A stretch of DNA of 54,322 nt from Desulfarculus sp. (lineage in GTDB: Bacteria; Desulfobacterota; Desulfarculia; Desulfarculales; Desulfarculaceae). The stretch lies in NCBI GenBank assembly GCA_003605055.1, contig QZKP01000043.1:1-54322 (forward strand). Reading direction: 5' to 3'. The stretch's first letter is position 1. Each line of letters opens with the position of its first letter. Made by a program: the position numbers and the translations under genes. Below, piece by piece: positions 34,201 to 42,992 of the stretch. A model generated the notes under the pieces. That model saw nothing but the letters and a program-made list of their open reading frames with translations. It searched no databases and was not told the origin of the DNA.

Positions 34201-34357
34201 CGGGCAGGGAGGCGTTGACCTGGATGGTGGGGTAGTCCACCGGCGGCAGGTCCGAGGTGGGCAGCAGCAGGTAGCCCAGCACCCCGAACAGCAAGAGGCT
34301 GATCATGACCAGGGTGGTCATCACCGGCCGGCGGATGAAGGTCTCGGTGAACTGCAT
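31250..34357 (-). CDS. RND (HAE1) multidrug efflux permease, MdtB/AcrB-like
   Basis: A 1035-residue inner-membrane pump with 12 predicted transmembrane helices and two large periplasmic loops, the normal RND length. Seen: the N-terminus FIRRPVMTTLVMISLLLFGVLGY, the proton-relay pair VGFVVDDAIVMLEN in TM4, and GFIPSEDQDYLI at the start of the second half. It drives drug or lipid export with the proton-motive force. The start lies 2 bp after the adaptor gene, and the divergent TolC-like gene supplies the outer-membrane channel. Confidence 0.96.
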   Translation of the reverse strand: MQFTETFIRRPVMTTLVMISLLLFGVLGYLLLPTSDLPPVDYPTIQVNASLPGASPETMASAVATPLEKQFSDIQGLAFMNSNNFQGNTNINLQFDLSRNIDAAAQDVQAAISAAILPAGMPNPPTYKKVNAAQQPVLYLTMSSDFLPMTEVTYYAETFLSRRISTVQGVSQVVVYGEKLYAARVQLDPKALATRGIGIGQVAAAVSAANQNQAAGLVEDQHQALTLEPQGQLMRAKLFNPVIVSYQAGGPVRIADLGQAVDGVEWKRGGAWWKGKESIVLAVKRQPGANTVEVVEKILALLPAARQQIPPAVNLEVMYDQSIIIKESVRDVKFTLMLAVALVVMVVFLFLKNLSATVITSLAVPLSLVATFAVMYAFSFNLDTISLMALTLAVGFVVDDAIVMLENIFRHLEMGKSRLQAALDGAKEIGFTIVSMTLSLAVVFLPVVFMSGMVGRILNEFAVTITMAILVSGLVSLSLTPMLASRFLRETKGDVGAGDPLKEGGPLWRGVMAVYNAMLRWCLHHRLITILISLALLLGTVQLFRVIPKGFIPSEDQDYLIAFTLASEGISFKAMERHTNALAAIMAQDPAVEGVLPVVGTSYFGAMNNSILIIKLKDRERRTASADQVMIRLRPRLFSVPGILCFLQNPPAIQLSVQQTNAPYQFTLQSAETDTLYKVSQQLLAKLQALPQIRDVNSDLKINSPQLSIVMDRDRASTLGVTAADIENYLYSAFADRQVSYIYASSDTYKVILELLPQYQRQAADLADLYLATKGGKMVPLTEVVSLERILGPLQVNHVGQLPSVTISFNIRPGVSLGAATAAVQQAATENLPPTVTGSFRGQAEEFEKSMTSLYLLLALAVAVIYLLLGVLYESFIHPITVLAGLPSAALGALLTLWIFGEEMDLYAMVGIIMLVGIVKKNAIMMIDFALEAERSKGLSTLESIYQGALIRCRPIMMTSVAAFAGILPIAIGVGAGGGSRQALGLAVCGGLVVSQLVTLLITPVIYTYLDQFQSWVGRRGKSPAPAAGGSNARG

Positions 34358-34359
34358 GA

Positions 34360-35637
34360 TTATTGCTTGGGCTTGGCCGGGGCGCCGCCCCGGCCCTTAT
34401 CCTTGGCCTCGCCTTTTGGCTCGGCCTGGACGGCCTTGGCCTGGCCAGGCTTGGCCTGGCTGGCCTTGACCTGGGCGGCCAGGGACTGGGCCGTGCTGGG
34501 AACCTTGCGCTCCACCACGGTGGCCTCGGGGTAGAGCAGGAGCTGGCCGTCGGTGACCACCTTTTGCCCGGCCTTGATCCCCTGGGCGATGATGGCCTCC
34601 CCGCCCAGGTAGCGGCTGACCTTGACCGGCTGCATCCGCACCTGGTTGCCCTCCCCCACCACGAACACCACCGGGCCCGCCGGCCCCTGCAGCGCCGCCC
34701 GGCTGGGCACCACCACCGCCTGCTTCTGCACGGTCAGGCGCAGGTAGGCGTCCACGAACAGCCCCGGCCAGAGCTTCAGGTTCTGGTTGGCGAAGGTGCC
34801 GCGCAGGCGCACGGTGCCGGTGTCCGCGTCCACCTTGTTGTCAATGAAGCTCAGGCGTCCCTGAAGGGCGGTCCCATTAGCGCGGGGCAGCTCCGCCCGC
34901 ACCAGCAGGTCGGGGTCGTCCCGGTGCTTGACCACCAGGGGCAGGTCCCGCTCGGGCAGGGAAAAGCCCACGTACACCGGCTGCACCTGGTTGATCACCA
35001 CCAGGGGCTGGCTGCCCCCGGCCTGCACCTGGTTGCCGGCGTTGACCAGGAGTTGGCCGGTGCGGCCGGCCAGGGGCGAGCGGATGGTGCAGAACTCCAG
35101 GTTCAGGCGGGCGGTCTCGATGGCCGCCGCATCGGCCGCCACCGTGGCCTTGAGGGACTGGGCCTTGGCCACGGCCTGGTCGTACTGCTGCTGGCTGACG
35201 AAGTTGCCCTTGAGCATGGCCGCGTAGCGCACCACGTCCTGCTGGGCCTCCACCAGATAGGCCCGGTCCCGGGCCAAGTTGGCCTGGGCCTGGTCCAGGG
35301 CGGCCTGATAGGGGCGGGGGTCTATGGTGAACAGCACCTCGCCCTCGACCACGTTGTCGCCCTCGGCGAAGTGCACCTTTTTGAGCTGCCCGCTCACCCG
35401 GGCGGTCACCGAGACCGTGGCCAGGGGCTCCACCCGGCCGATGGCCTTGAGCTCCAAGGGCACGTCCTTGGCCGCGGCCTGGGCCAGGACCACCGGCACC
35501 GGCGGCCTCTGGGCCCCGGCCCGGGGCCGGTCCTTGTCCTGGGAGCAGGCCGGCGCCAGCACCGAGCACAGGGCCAGCACGGCCAAAACCAGGCATGTCT
35601 TGGCGGACAAAAAATATCGGGCGGGGTTCAGAAGCAT
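34360..35637 (-). CDS. RND efflux periplasmic adaptor (membrane fusion protein, MdtA-like)
   Basis: A 425-residue adaptor with an N-terminal export signal ending LAPACSQD, probably lipidated at the Cys. Then come the barrel-sandwich/lipoyl half VSVTARVSGQLKKVHFAEGDNVVEGEVLFTID, a coiled-coil hairpin (about residues 100-175) and LEFCTIRSPLAGRTGQL. The C-terminus is a low-complexity Lys/Ala/Gln tail (about 385-425) that is probably disordered. It joins the inner-membrane permease to the outer-membrane channel and is first in a two-gene operon. Confidence 0.93.
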   Translation of the reverse strand: MLLNPARYFLSAKTCLVLAVLALCSVLAPACSQDKDRPRAGAQRPPVPVVLAQAAAKDVPLELKAIGRVEPLATVSVTARVSGQLKKVHFAEGDNVVEGEVLFTIDPRPYQAALDQAQANLARDRAYLVEAQQDVVRYAAMLKGNFVSQQQYDQAVAKAQSLKATVAADAAAIETARLNLEFCTIRSPLAGRTGQLLVNAGNQVQAGGSQPLVVINQVQPVYVGFSLPERDLPLVVKHRDDPDLLVRAELPRANGTALQGRLSFIDNKVDADTGTVRLRGTFANQNLKLWPGLFVDAYLRLTVQKQAVVVPSRAALQGPAGPVVFVVGEGNQVRMQPVKVSRYLGGEAIIAQGIKAGQKVVTDGQLLLYPEATVVERKVPSTAQSLAAQVKASQAKPGQAKAVQAEPKGEAKDKGRGGAPAKPKQ

Positions 35638-35685
35638 CTTGTAGTCGCCTCGCCGAACGCAGTGTACAGGTAAAGCCCCTCCCGG

Positions 35686-35749
35686 AGCGGGGTATTTCCT
35701 TCCCTGGCGCAGTCTAACTTGAAACTGTAAAAAGGCACAATACCCCGCT
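35686..35749. promoter_or_regulatory. Long-range inverted repeat in the divergent efflux promoter region
   Basis: AGCGGGGTATT at 35686-35696 and its exact complement AATACCCCGCT at 35739-35749 lie in the 252-bp region between the adaptor and TolC-like genes. Their centres are 53 bp apart, about five helical turns. They look like two copies of one regulator site in opposite orientation, one per promoter. The regulator is not identified. Confidence 0.5.
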
Positions 35750-35889
35750 GGCGATTATAGTTCGCGGCTACCCTCGCGGCCGTTGACCAACCGGCCCAGA
35801 AGGATTAGCCTCAGGTAGCGGAGTATCCGCCCAATCTTGCCTGGCCCCGGCCGCGCGCTCGGCCGGCGGCGCAGGCGCGGAGGCGAATC

Positions 35890-37227
35890 ATGCGCAAGGC
35901 GCAAGCGTGTATGTTGCTGGCCGCCCTGGCGGCCTTTCTGTGCGCCCCGGACGGGTCGGCCCGGGCCGCGGACCAAGTGCTGACCCTGGAGCAGGTGGTC
36001 AAGATCGCCCTGGGGCGCAACCCCACCCTGGAGGCCTCGAGCGAGGCAGTGAACCAGGCGGCCTCCCGCCTGACCCAGACCAAGTCCCGCTGGTGGCCGC
36101 AGGTGACCGGCAGCGTGGACTACAGCCGCAACTACTCCGAGTCCCAGCGCCAGGCCGCGCTGGAGGGCGGCACGGGCAACCACTACGACATCTACAGCAC
36201 CGGCCTGGCCCTCTCCCAGAAAATCTATGACTTCGGCCAGACTGGAGGCCTGGTGGAGCAGAGCCGGCAGCAGTTGGCCTCCAGCCGCTCGGACCACACC
36301 ACCAACGTCTCCTCCGTGGTGCAGCAGGTCAAAAACGCCTTTTATCTGGTGCTCAAGAACCAGGGCCTGATGGAGGTGGCCAGGCAGACCCTGGACTCCC
36401 AGCTCAAGCACCTGGAGCAGGCCCAGGCCTTTTACAAGGGAGGCCTGCGCCCCAAGATAGACGTGACCCGGGCCGAGGTGGACGTGGCCAACGCCCGCCT
36501 GTCGCTGATCAACGCCGACTACGCCGAGCGCGACTCCCGGGTGGCCCTGGAGCGCATCCTGGGCGGGCCGCCGGTGGCTGGCCCCTACAAGCTGGCGCCG
36601 GAGAAACAGCAGCCCGCCCGGCCGCCGAACCTGACCCCCTTGGTGATCCAGGCCCAGCAGCAGCGCCCGGAGGTGGCCTCGCTGCAGGCCCTGATCAAGG
36701 CGGCCGAGGGGCGCCTGGAGGCGGCCCAGGGCAACTTCTGGCCCAGCCTGGACGCCAGCGGCTCCTACGCCTACCAGAACACCGAATTTCCCCTGGACAA
36801 CAGCTGGACCGCGGGGGTGGGCCTGACCTGGGCCCTGTTCTCGGGCTTTTTGACCGAGGGCCAGGTCAACGAGGCGCGGGCCCTGATCCGGCAGCAGAAG
36901 GCCAGGTTGAAGGATCTGGAGCTGCAGATCGCCCAGGAGGTCAACAGCGCCTTTCTGGCCCTGAACCAGGCCGACGAGCGCATAGCCACCTCGCGCACCG
37001 CCCTGGCCAACGCCGAGGAGAACATGCGCCTGGCCGAGGGCCGCTATCGCACCGGGGTGGGCAACGCCATCGAGTACACCGACGCCCAGGTGGCGCTCAC
37101 CGCGGCCCAGAACAACCTGGTGCAGGCCACCTACGACTACTTCCAGGCCTGGGCCAACCTGGAGCGGGCCATGGGCCGCGTGCAGCCCTACACCTCCATG
37201 GCTAAGCAGACCGCGCCAGCCAGGTAA
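35890..37227 (+). CDS. TolC-family outer-membrane efflux protein
   Basis: A 445-residue protein with a signal peptide (about residues 1-23, ending ARAA) and two outer-membrane-efflux repeats. Seen: LTLEQVVKIALGRNPTLEASSE, SQKIYDFGQTGG in the first repeat, and QAPARPPNL-like linker, SWTAGVGLTWALFSGF and YRTGVGNAIEYTDAQVAL in the second. It forms the trimeric channel-tunnel for the RND pump encoded divergently. GGAGGCG precedes the ATG. Unlike most mdtABC- or acrAB-tolC clusters, it is transcribed away from the pump genes. Confidence 0.92.
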   Translation: MRKAQACMLLAALAAFLCAPDGSARAADQVLTLEQVVKIALGRNPTLEASSEAVNQAASRLTQTKSRWWPQVTGSVDYSRNYSESQRQAALEGGTGNHYDIYSTGLALSQKIYDFGQTGGLVEQSRQQLASSRSDHTTNVSSVVQQVKNAFYLVLKNQGLMEVARQTLDSQLKHLEQAQAFYKGGLRPKIDVTRAEVDVANARLSLINADYAERDSRVALERILGGPPVAGPYKLAPEKQQPARPPNLTPLVIQAQQQRPEVASLQALIKAAEGRLEAAQGNFWPSLDASGSYAYQNTEFPLDNSWTAGVGLTWALFSGFLTEGQVNEARALIRQQKARLKDLELQIAQEVNSAFLALNQADERIATSRTALANAEENMRLAEGRYRTGVGNAIEYTDAQVALTAAQNNLVQATYDYFQAWANLERAMGRVQPYTSMAKQTAPAR

Positions 37228-37235
37228 CAGCCAGG

Positions 37236-37272
37236 CAGGCCCCGGGCTTCAGCGCCGCGGGGCCTGTTTTTT
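37236..37272 (+). terminator. Rho-independent terminator of the TolC-like gene
   Basis: Stem CAGGCCCCG / CGGGGCCTG followed by six T. Confidence 0.8.
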
Positions 37273-37290
37273 GCCTGGAGTCGCGGATGG

Positions 37291-37917
37291 TTAGTAAAAC
37301 CAGGGGTTGAACGGCTCGTCTATGGGCTCCAGGTCGCCGATGTTGAAGTCAAAGCGGTGCACCCGCACCACCCCGCGCACCCGCATGGGCATGAGAATGG
37401 TCAGCGTGTCGGGGTAGTCGTCCTGGTTCATCTGGCTGCGGGTCAGGGGGGCCAGGCGCCAGGCCCCGTCCCGCTGGACCAGGCGGGCCGGCTGCAAAAG
37501 GTCGTTGATGGTCTGTCCCGGGGCCACGCTGCTGGGCTTGTTGTCCTGGGCCGGGCTCCAGTAGGGCACCCCGTGGTGGATCATGTGGTAGCGCTTGCCG
37601 ACGGTGTTGACGTAGTAGATCTCGCCCCAGCCGATCATCACCGGCTGGTCGGTGTTGTTGGTCAGGGTAAGGGCGAAACCGTACTCCCGGCCGGTGTCGA
37701 TGGAGAACTGTATGTTCAGGTCCGCGTCGTTGAAGTTCCACTCATTGAGCCCGGTGCCGTAGGTGATGGCCGCCTGGGGGTACAGGTCCATCATCTCCGT
37801 GGAGTAGTCGCGGTAGTACTCGGTGGCGCTGGGCCCGGCGGCGCAGGCGGCCAGCAGGGCCAGGAACATCTGCAAGAATAACAGCCGCAGGCGGTGCAGG
37901 GCGGGCCGCATGGTCAT
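37291..37917 (-). CDS. Putative lipoprotein of unknown function
   Basis: A 208-residue protein with a signal sequence and lipobox LLAAC (Cys near residue 25), so probably anchored in the outer membrane. The mature part looks beta-rich, with YGFALTLTNNTDQPVMIGWGEIYYVNTVGKRYHMIHHGVPY and a C-terminal LTILMPMRVRGVVRVHRFDFNIGDLEP, like an immunoglobulin-type or intracellular-delivery-like fold. I recognise no named family. The ATG at 37917 has GGAGG six nt upstream. It ends near the TolC-like gene terminator, facing it. Confidence 0.65.
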   Translation of the reverse strand: MTMRPALHRLRLLFLQMFLALLAACAAGPSATEYYRDYSTEMMDLYPQAAITYGTGLNEWNFNDADLNIQFSIDTGREYGFALTLTNNTDQPVMIGWGEIYYVNTVGKRYHMIHHGVPYWSPAQDNKPSSVAPGQTINDLLQPARLVQRDGAWRLAPLTRSQMNQDDYPDTLTILMPMRVRGVVRVHRFDFNIGDLEPIDEPFNPWFY

Positions 37918-37977
37918 ATATGGCCTCCTGTGTGGTTCCCGCCCTTTGTAGCATTTTTCGCCGCCGGCGGGCACCAG

Positions 37978-38005
37978 AAAACCCGCCCCGGGCAGGGGCG
38001 GGTTT
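37978..38005 (-). terminator. Terminator of the Hsp20 gene
   Basis: Perfect 11-bp stem AAACCCGCCCC / GGGGCGGGTTT around a 5-nt loop; read on the minus strand the stem ends in TTTT. Confidence 0.7.
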
Positions 38006-38026
38006 GGGCTGTTCCGGCGCGGGTCT

Positions 38027-38473
38027 CTAGCCGGCCTTGACCTCGATGGTCTTGCCGGCGGACTGGGCGCTCTTGGGCAGCACCACCTTGAGCACGCCGT
38101 CCTTGTGGGTGGCCTCCAACTTGTCCAGGTTGATGTCCCGGGGCAGGCGCAACGAGCGGGAAAAGCCGCCGAAACGGCGCTCCATGACGTGCCAGGAGCC
38201 CTCCTCCTTCTCGCTCTCCTCGCTCTTCTGGCCGCTGAGGGTCAGCACGCCTTCGTGGAACTCCACCTTGATGTCCTCGGGCTTGAGCCCCGGCACCTCG
38301 GCGGTGACTTCAAAGGCCTTCTCGGTCTCCTTGACATTGATCGAGGGCACGAAGTCGCCGGTGGTGGCCAGGGGCGCCTCGCCGGTGTCAAAGAAACGGC
38401 CCCAGAGGTCATCCATCTCCCGGCGCAGCCGGTTGAGCCCCCTAAACTGACTGTAAGGGATCAGGTAGGTCAT
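38027..38473 (-). CDS. Small heat shock protein (Hsp20 / alpha-crystallin family)
   Basis: A 148-residue ATP-independent holdase. Seen: FVPSINVKETEKAFEVTAEVPGLKPEDIKVEF, the alpha-crystallin domain (about residues 42-140), with GSFSRSLRLP-like FGGFSRSLRLPRDIN and the downstream DGVLKVVLPK, where the A-x-x-x-G-V-L signature lies. GGAGGATGG precedes the ATG. The 180-bp upstream region has a CTTGACG element but no convincing CIRCE or sigma-32 match. Confidence 0.95.
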   Translation of the reverse strand: MTYLIPYSQFRGLNRLRREMDDLWGRFFDTGEAPLATTGDFVPSINVKETEKAFEVTAEVPGLKPEDIKVEFHEGVLTLSGQKSEESEKEEGSWHVMERRFGGFSRSLRLPRDINLDKLEATHKDGVLKVVLPKSAQSAGKTIEVKAG

Positions 38474-38653
38474 CCTTCCATCCTCCTTTCTTCAGTTGTT
38501 ATTTGGTGCGAAAGGCACGAACCCCCGTCATATAGTTTTAAGTTAATCCCCCGCGGGCCGACGTCAAGCGGCGCGGGCGCAAAAAAAGCCGCTGCCCCGC
38601 TGGCCGGCCCCGGCCCGAGTCCACCGCCATAATTATTCGATTTAGCATCTTAT

Positions 38654-39415
38654 CTAGGTTAGACGGCGCAGGAGGTAAAACACATAGCCAAAGCTGGCGC
38701 CGTGTCGGCGCCACACGGTGATCTCCTGCTGGTTCTCGGCCAGCACCTGGGCCAGGGCCGGGTCGGCCTGGGCCTGGCCGGCCAGGCCCTGGGCCCGCTC
38801 ATTCAGCGGGCCCAGGTACTCATCCCACCAGGCCCGGTTCTCCAGGGGGAAGTGGCCCAGGACCTGGTAGCCCTGCCCCTGGGCCAGGGCCAGGTTCCCG
38901 GCCAGGTCGGTCATGGCCGGGTAGGCCGCCTGTAAGAACTCCCGCGCCTCGGCCGGCGGGTCGGGGCTCAGCCAGGTCAGCTCGCTGGCCACCAGCAGGC
39001 CGCCGGGCCCCAGCAGGGGCCGCCACAGCCCCAGGCCCCGGGCCCAGCCCAGGATGAAGATGGAGCCCTCGGCCCAGAGCAGGTCCAGGCTGCCCGGCGC
39101 CAGGCCCGGGTCGGCCATGTCCGCCCGGCGGATCTGTATGAGATGGGTCAGGCCGCGCTCCTGGGCGGCGGCCCGGAGCTGGTCCAGAAATGGCTGGTGC
39201 AGGTCCAGGGCCAGGATGGGGACGCCCAGTTCGGCCGCCAGCACCAAGCTCTGGCGGCCGGGGCCGCAGCCCATGTCCGCCACCCGGGGCCTGGGCGGCA
39301 AGGCGGGCAGCAGCTTTAGGGCCCGCCGGGTGGCCGCGTCGCTGCCCGGCCCCTCCCGGGGCAGGCCCTGGTGCAGGGTGAAGAAGGCCTCCCAGTAGGC
39401 CTCCTGGTCAGTCAT
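38654..39415 (-). CDS. SAM-dependent methyltransferase (class I)
   Basis: A 253-residue class I methyltransferase. Seen: the SAM-binding glycine loop [16 protein letters not shown] (motif I), [15 protein letters not shown] (motif II acidic residue), [25 protein letters not shown] and [14 protein letters not shown]. The substrate is unknown. The ATG at 39415 lies inside the end of cysK (8-bp overlap), so it is translated with the cysteine biosynthesis genes; a sulfur-containing substrate is a reasonable guess. Confidence 0.85.
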   Translation of the reverse strand: MTDQEAYWEAFFTLHQGLPREGPGSDAATRRALKLLPALPPRPRVADMGCGPGRQSLVLAAELGVPILALDLHQPFLDQLRAAAQERGLTHLIQIRRADMADPGLAPGSLDLLWAEGSIFILGWARGLGLWRPLLGPGGLLVASELTWLSPDPPAEAREFLQAAYPAMTDLAGNLALAQGQGYQVLGHFPLENRAWWDEYLGPLNERAQGLAGQAQADPALAQVLAENQQEITVWRRHGASFGYVFYLLRRLT

Positions 39416-40343
39416 TGAGGAACAGGTCCGTGCTCTGGTAGCGCTCGCCGGTGCTGGGCAGCACGGTGACGATGGTCTTGCCCACGTTCTCCGGCCGCCG
39501 GGCCACCTGCCAGGCCGCGTACACCGCCGCGCCCGAGGAGATGCCGGCCAGCAGCCCCTCCTGCCGGGCCAGCAGGCGGGCGGTGGCAAAGGCCTGGTCG
39601 TTGGTGACGGTGATCACCTCGTCTATAAGCTCGGTGCGCAGGACCTGAGGCACGAAGCCCGCGCCGATGCCCTGTATCTTGTGCGGGCCGGGCTGGCCGC
39701 CGGAGAGCACCGGGCTGTCGGCCGGCTCCACGGCGATGGCCTTAAAGCCCGGCTTGAGCGGCTTGATGTACTCGGTGACGCCGGTGATGGTGCCGCCGGT
39801 GCCCACGCCCGAGACCAGGATGTCCACCGCCCCGCCGGTGTCGGTCCATATCTCCGGGCCGGTGGTGTTCCGGTGCACGGCCGGGTTGGCCGGGTGGGCG
39901 AACTGGTTGGGCAGGTAGGCGCCCTTGGTCTGGGCCGCGATCTCCTGGGCCTTCTCCACCGCGCCCTTCATGCCCTTGGCCGCCGGGGTGAGCACCAACT
40001 CGGCCCCCAGGTGCTTGAGCAGCCGCCGCCGCTCCAGGCTCATGGACTCGGGCATGGTCAGCAGCAGGCGGTACTTCTTGACCGCGCAGACAAAGGCCAG
40101 GCCGATGCCGGTGTTGCCGCTGGTGGGCTCCACGATCAGGGAGTCGGGCCCGAGCCTCCCCTCGGCCTCGGCCGCGCCGATCATGGACACCGCGATGCGG
40201 TCCTTGACCGAGCCCAGGGGGTTCTGAAACTCCAGCTTGGCCAGGACTGTGGCCACGGCCCCGCTCAGGCAGTTCTCGCTCAGCAGCACCAGGGGGGTGT
40301 TGCCGACCACGCGGATCACGTCGGGTTTTATGTTGGTGCTCAT
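39408..40343 (-). CDS. cysK: Cysteine synthase A (O-acetylserine sulfhydrylase)
   Basis: A 311-residue PLP enzyme that makes cysteine from O-acetylserine and sulfide. Seen: [14 protein letters not shown] with the PLP Lys, [14 protein letters not shown], the PLP-phosphate loop [12 protein letters not shown], and [12 protein letters not shown]. Length and motifs are normal. It overlaps cysE by 4 nt and the methyltransferase gene by 8 nt, forming a compact cysE-cysK operon on the minus strand. Confidence 0.97.
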   Translation of the reverse strand: MSTNIKPDVIRVVGNTPLVLLSENCLSGAVATVLAKLEFQNPLGSVKDRIAVSMIGAAEAEGRLGPDSLIVEPTSGNTGIGLAFVCAVKKYRLLLTMPESMSLERRRLLKHLGAELVLTPAAKGMKGAVEKAQEIAAQTKGAYLPNQFAHPANPAVHRNTTGPEIWTDTGGAVDILVSGVGTGGTITGVTEYIKPLKPGFKAIAVEPADSPVLSGGQPGPHKIQGIGAGFVPQVLRTELIDEVITVTNDQAFATARLLARQEGLLAGISSGAAVYAAWQVARRPENVGKTIVTVLPSTGERYQSTDLFLND

Positions 40344-41332
40344 GCTGCTCCCTTGGCCTTGCGCCTCGGACCGCCCGGGGCGCGCCGGCCGATGTAGAGT
40401 AGGTCCGGCTTGTTGACGAAGACCTTGGTGTCCGGCGGCACGGACTCGGTGAGCCAGACGTTGCCCCCGATCACCGAGCGGGCCCCGATCACGGTGTCCC
40501 CGCCCAGGATGGTGGCCCCGGAGTATATGATCACCTCATCCTCTATGGTGGGGTGGCGCTTCTGGTGCCTGAGGGCCTCCACCTCCTCCTTGGGCACCGA
40601 CAGCGCGCCCAGGGTCACCCCCTGGTACAGGCGCACGTTGTCGCCGATCACCGTGGTCTGGCCCACCACCACGCCGGTGCCGTGATCGATGAAGAAGTGC
40701 TGGCCGATCTCGGCGCCGGGGTGGATGTCTATGCCCGTGCGGCTGTGGGCGTACTCGGTCATCATGCGCGGGATCAGCGGCACCTGCAGGTGCAGGAGCA
40801 GGTGGGCCAGGCGGTAGACGCTGGTGGCGAACAGGCCGGGGTAGGAGAAGATGACCTCGTCCACCCCGCCGCTGGCCGGGTCGCCCTCCTGGGCCGCGAC
40901 CACGTCCAGGGTCAGGCGCCGCCTGATCTCGGGCAGGCCCTTGATGAACTCCAGGGCCGCGTCCTGGCCGCGCTCGTGGCAGTGACTGCAGCTCAGCTCG
41001 TGGCGGAAGCAGTCGTGGCGCACCGCCCAGGTGATCTGGTCGGCCACCTGCTCGTAGAGATGCATGATCTCCGTGCCCAGGTGATACTCCAGATTCACCG
41101 GCTCGATCTTGTTGGCGTCGAAGTAGCCGGGAAAGAGGATGCGCCGGGCCCGGTTGATGATGCCCACTACGGCCTCCTGGCGGGGCAGGGGCACCGGGCT
41201 TACGTGGTCGAAGCACTCCTTGCTGCGGCAGGAGGCCACCATCTCGGCCACCACCCGGGGCAGCTCCTGGTGCAGCCGGCTGGCGACCGCCTCTTCCGGA
41301 AGGCACTGTTCAAGGTCGGCTTTGTCGGGCAT
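40340..41332 (-). CDS. cysE: Serine O-acetyltransferase
   Basis: A 330-residue enzyme making O-acetylserine from serine and acetyl-CoA. The N-terminal helical region is followed by the catalytic left-handed beta-helix with [48 protein letters not shown] and [29 protein letters not shown]. It is longer than E. coli CysE, with an extra N-terminal part containing SCSHCHERG. It acts directly before CysK, which its gene overlaps by 4 nt. The ATG at 41332 is favoured (AAAGGA at suitable distance); 41341 is the alternative. Confidence 0.92.
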   Translation of the reverse strand: MPDKADLEQCLPEEAVASRLHQELPRVVAEMVASCRSKECFDHVSPVPLPRQEAVVGIINRARRILFPGYFDANKIEPVNLEYHLGTEIMHLYEQVADQITWAVRHDCFRHELSCSHCHERGQDAALEFIKGLPEIRRRLTLDVVAAQEGDPASGGVDEVIFSYPGLFATSVYRLAHLLLHLQVPLIPRMMTEYAHSRTGIDIHPGAEIGQHFFIDHGTGVVVGQTTVIGDNVRLYQGVTLGALSVPKEEVEALRHQKRHPTIEDEVIIYSGATILGGDTVIGARSVIGGNVWLTESVPPDTKVFVNKPDLLYIGRRAPGGPRRKAKGAA

Positions 41333-41421
41333 GACCCTCATTCCTTTGGCGGGCCAAGGGCGCCGCCGGGCACATGGTCACTACCTATAAAAATAGCACA
41401 GATTGCTAAAAAGTAAGGGGC

Positions 41422-42075
41422 TCAGGCCACCAGCCCCACGGACAGGGCCAGCAGGAACTGGCCGCCGTAGTACAGGGGCAGGCCCAGCAGGCGGTTGAGC
41501 CAGCCCGGGTGCAGGAAGCGGTCCCGGGCCACCAACAGGTCCGAGAGGTAAAAGGCCGCCGCGCCCGCGAACACCACCCAGGCCCCGGCCCGGGGCAGGG
41601 CCGGGTTGAACATGGCCGCCCAGGCCCCCAGCAGCATCAGGGTTATCACCACGATGTAGGCCAAGACCGGCAGGCGCAGGGCCCCCAGGCGGGGCCGCAG
41701 GCGCAGGAACACCAGGGCGCTCACCGCGCAGATGGCCAGCAGGCCGGGGTTGATCCACTTGGCAAGGGGCGTCAGCCCGGCCAGGGCGATGACGTAGGCC
41801 ACGTGGCCCAGCAGAAAGGCCGCCAGCCCGGCCTTGAAGGCGGACTCGCCCTTGAGGGCCAGGCACACGTCGCCCAGCAGGCCCAGGACCAGGCCCACCA
41901 GCACCAGCCAGAAGTAGCCGGCCAGGGGGTGGGGCTGCAAAAGGGCCGCGGCCACGAACAGGGCCGAGAGCGGGGCCTTGAAAATCAGCACCCGCCGGGG
42001 CTCCTGGCCGCGCTCGGCCCAGAGAAGGCCGATCAACAGCAGCGCGGCGGGTATTAGCAGGTAATAGGCGTGCAT
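41422..42075 (-). CDS. Lysoplasmalogenase (YhhN/TMEM86 family)
   Basis: A 217-residue membrane protein with about eight helices. Seen: FKAPLSALFVAAALL, LVLGLLGDVCLAL, FKAGLAAFLLGHVAYVIAL and FYLSDLLVARDRF; the conserved Asp and Glu/His positions lie in these segments. Family members hydrolyse the vinyl-ether bond of lysoplasmalogens, lipids common in anaerobes. The ATG at 42075 has GGGAGGGG upstream; the longer in-frame start at 42111 is not supported. Confidence 0.85.
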   Translation of the reverse strand: MHAYYLLIPAALLLIGLLWAERGQEPRRVLIFKAPLSALFVAAALLQPHPLAGYFWLVLVGLVLGLLGDVCLALKGESAFKAGLAAFLLGHVAYVIALAGLTPLAKWINPGLLAICAVSALVFLRLRPRLGALRLPVLAYIVVITLMLLGAWAAMFNPALPRAGAWVVFAGAAAFYLSDLLVARDRFLHPGWLNRLLGLPLYYGGQFLLALSVGLVA

Positions 42076-42231
42076 GGCTCCCCTCCCCCTGTGCGAGCGC
42101 AGGCCCACCATAGCACGGCCGGCCGCGCCATGTCAGGATTGGGGGCCGGGCGCGGGGCAAAGCCCTTGCCGCCCGGCCAGGCCCGGGGCCAGAATAAGTC
42201 CAGGCCGCTCTTCAGCCACAGGAGGTGCACT

Positions 42232-42597
42232 ATGGCCTTCCCCAAGGCAGACCCCAAGCTGGCCGAGTTTGTAGAGCAGTCCCTGGCCGGCTTGCCCACC
42301 AGCTTCCGGCCCATGTTCGGCTGCCCGGCCTGGTTCGCGGGGGAGAACATGTTCGCCGGCGTGTTCGGCGCGCTGATCAACCTGCGCCTGCCGCCGGGGC
42401 CGCAGCAGGAGCAGATCATGGCCGCCTACCCAGGGGCCCGCCTCTTCGAGCCCTTCCCGGGCCGGGCCATGCGCGAGTACGTGAGCCTGCCCGGCCGGGC
42501 GGTCCGGGCCGGCGAGCAATGGCAGGCCTGGGTGAAGAAGTCATACGACTACGCCGCCTCCCTGCCGGCCAAGAAAAAAGCCCGCAAAAAAGGCTGA
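42232..42597 (+). CDS. TfoX/Sxy N-terminal domain protein
   Basis: A 121-residue protein with the TfoX N-terminal fold: FRPMFGCPAWFAGENMFAGVFGALINLRLPP and ARLFEPFPGRAMREYVSLPG, then a Lys-rich tail. The C-terminal TfoX domain is absent, as in many bacterial single-domain members of unknown role. AGGAGG lies 7 nt before the ATG. A terminator follows. Confidence 0.8.
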   Translation: MAFPKADPKLAEFVEQSLAGLPTSFRPMFGCPAWFAGENMFAGVFGALINLRLPPGPQQEQIMAAYPGARLFEPFPGRAMREYVSLPGRAVRAGEQWQAWVKKSYDYAASLPAKKKARKKG

Positions 42598-42630
42598 GCC
42601 CGGCCCACCAATTTGTAACCGGCCCGTAGG

Positions 42631-42669
42631 CCTACAAAATGGTGCCTTTCCCTTTTGTAGGTCTTTTTT
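42631..42669 (+). terminator. Rho-independent terminator of the TfoX-like gene
   Basis: Stem CCTACAAAA / TTTTGTAGG with a 13-nt loop, followed by TC and six T. Confidence 0.85.
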
Positions 42670-42852
42670 GCGCGCGGGCCGCGGTCCGCGGCCGGCCTCT
42701 GGGCCGGGGCCCGGGCTGCCCGCAAAAAGGGGCGCCTGGTTGCCATGTTTTTATTACATTGATATCGATGCATAAATAACTTTGTCTGGCCCCCCGTAAC
42801 GTCCCAAGACTTGCCCTTGACGCCCTCTCGCGCCCGCGCCTGGCCTCATTAC

Positions 42853-42930
42853 TACCGTTTGGTATTTTCGCGCGCCGCTCTTGGCCGCCATCCTACCTGA
42901 TGGTAGCCAATTAACGCCCACCGTCCGGTA
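42853..42930. promoter_or_regulatory. Three dyads upstream of the amtB sigma-54 promoter
   Basis: TACCGTTTGGTA (42853-42864), TACCTGATGGTA (42894-42905) and CACCGTCCGGTA (42919-42930) share the form TACC-N4-GGTA, with one mismatch in the third. They lie 60-140 bp before the -24 element, where enhancer-binding proteins act. The first two centres are 41 bp apart (about four turns). A further near-palindrome, CATTGATATCGATG, is at 42758-42771. The 42598-43114 gap thus holds a terminator, these sites and the promoter. Confidence 0.5.
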
Positions 42931-42992
42931 CGATTCGGCGGCCGTCTTAGATTTTGGCCTTTTTTCAGCCCATTACCTTTGGCGGTTGGTGA

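Noticed and set aside
32282..34534. A 750-codon open frame opposite the RND permease
   Set aside because: It lies wholly antisense to a clear RND gene and its translation is rich in His, Gly and Gln from GC-rich codon mirror images, with no domain.
38474..38653. Heat-shock promoter (CIRCE or sigma-32) before hsp20
   Set aside because: The region has a CTTGACG element and a short GTGC/GCAC repeat, but neither fits the CIRCE or sigma-32 consensus well.
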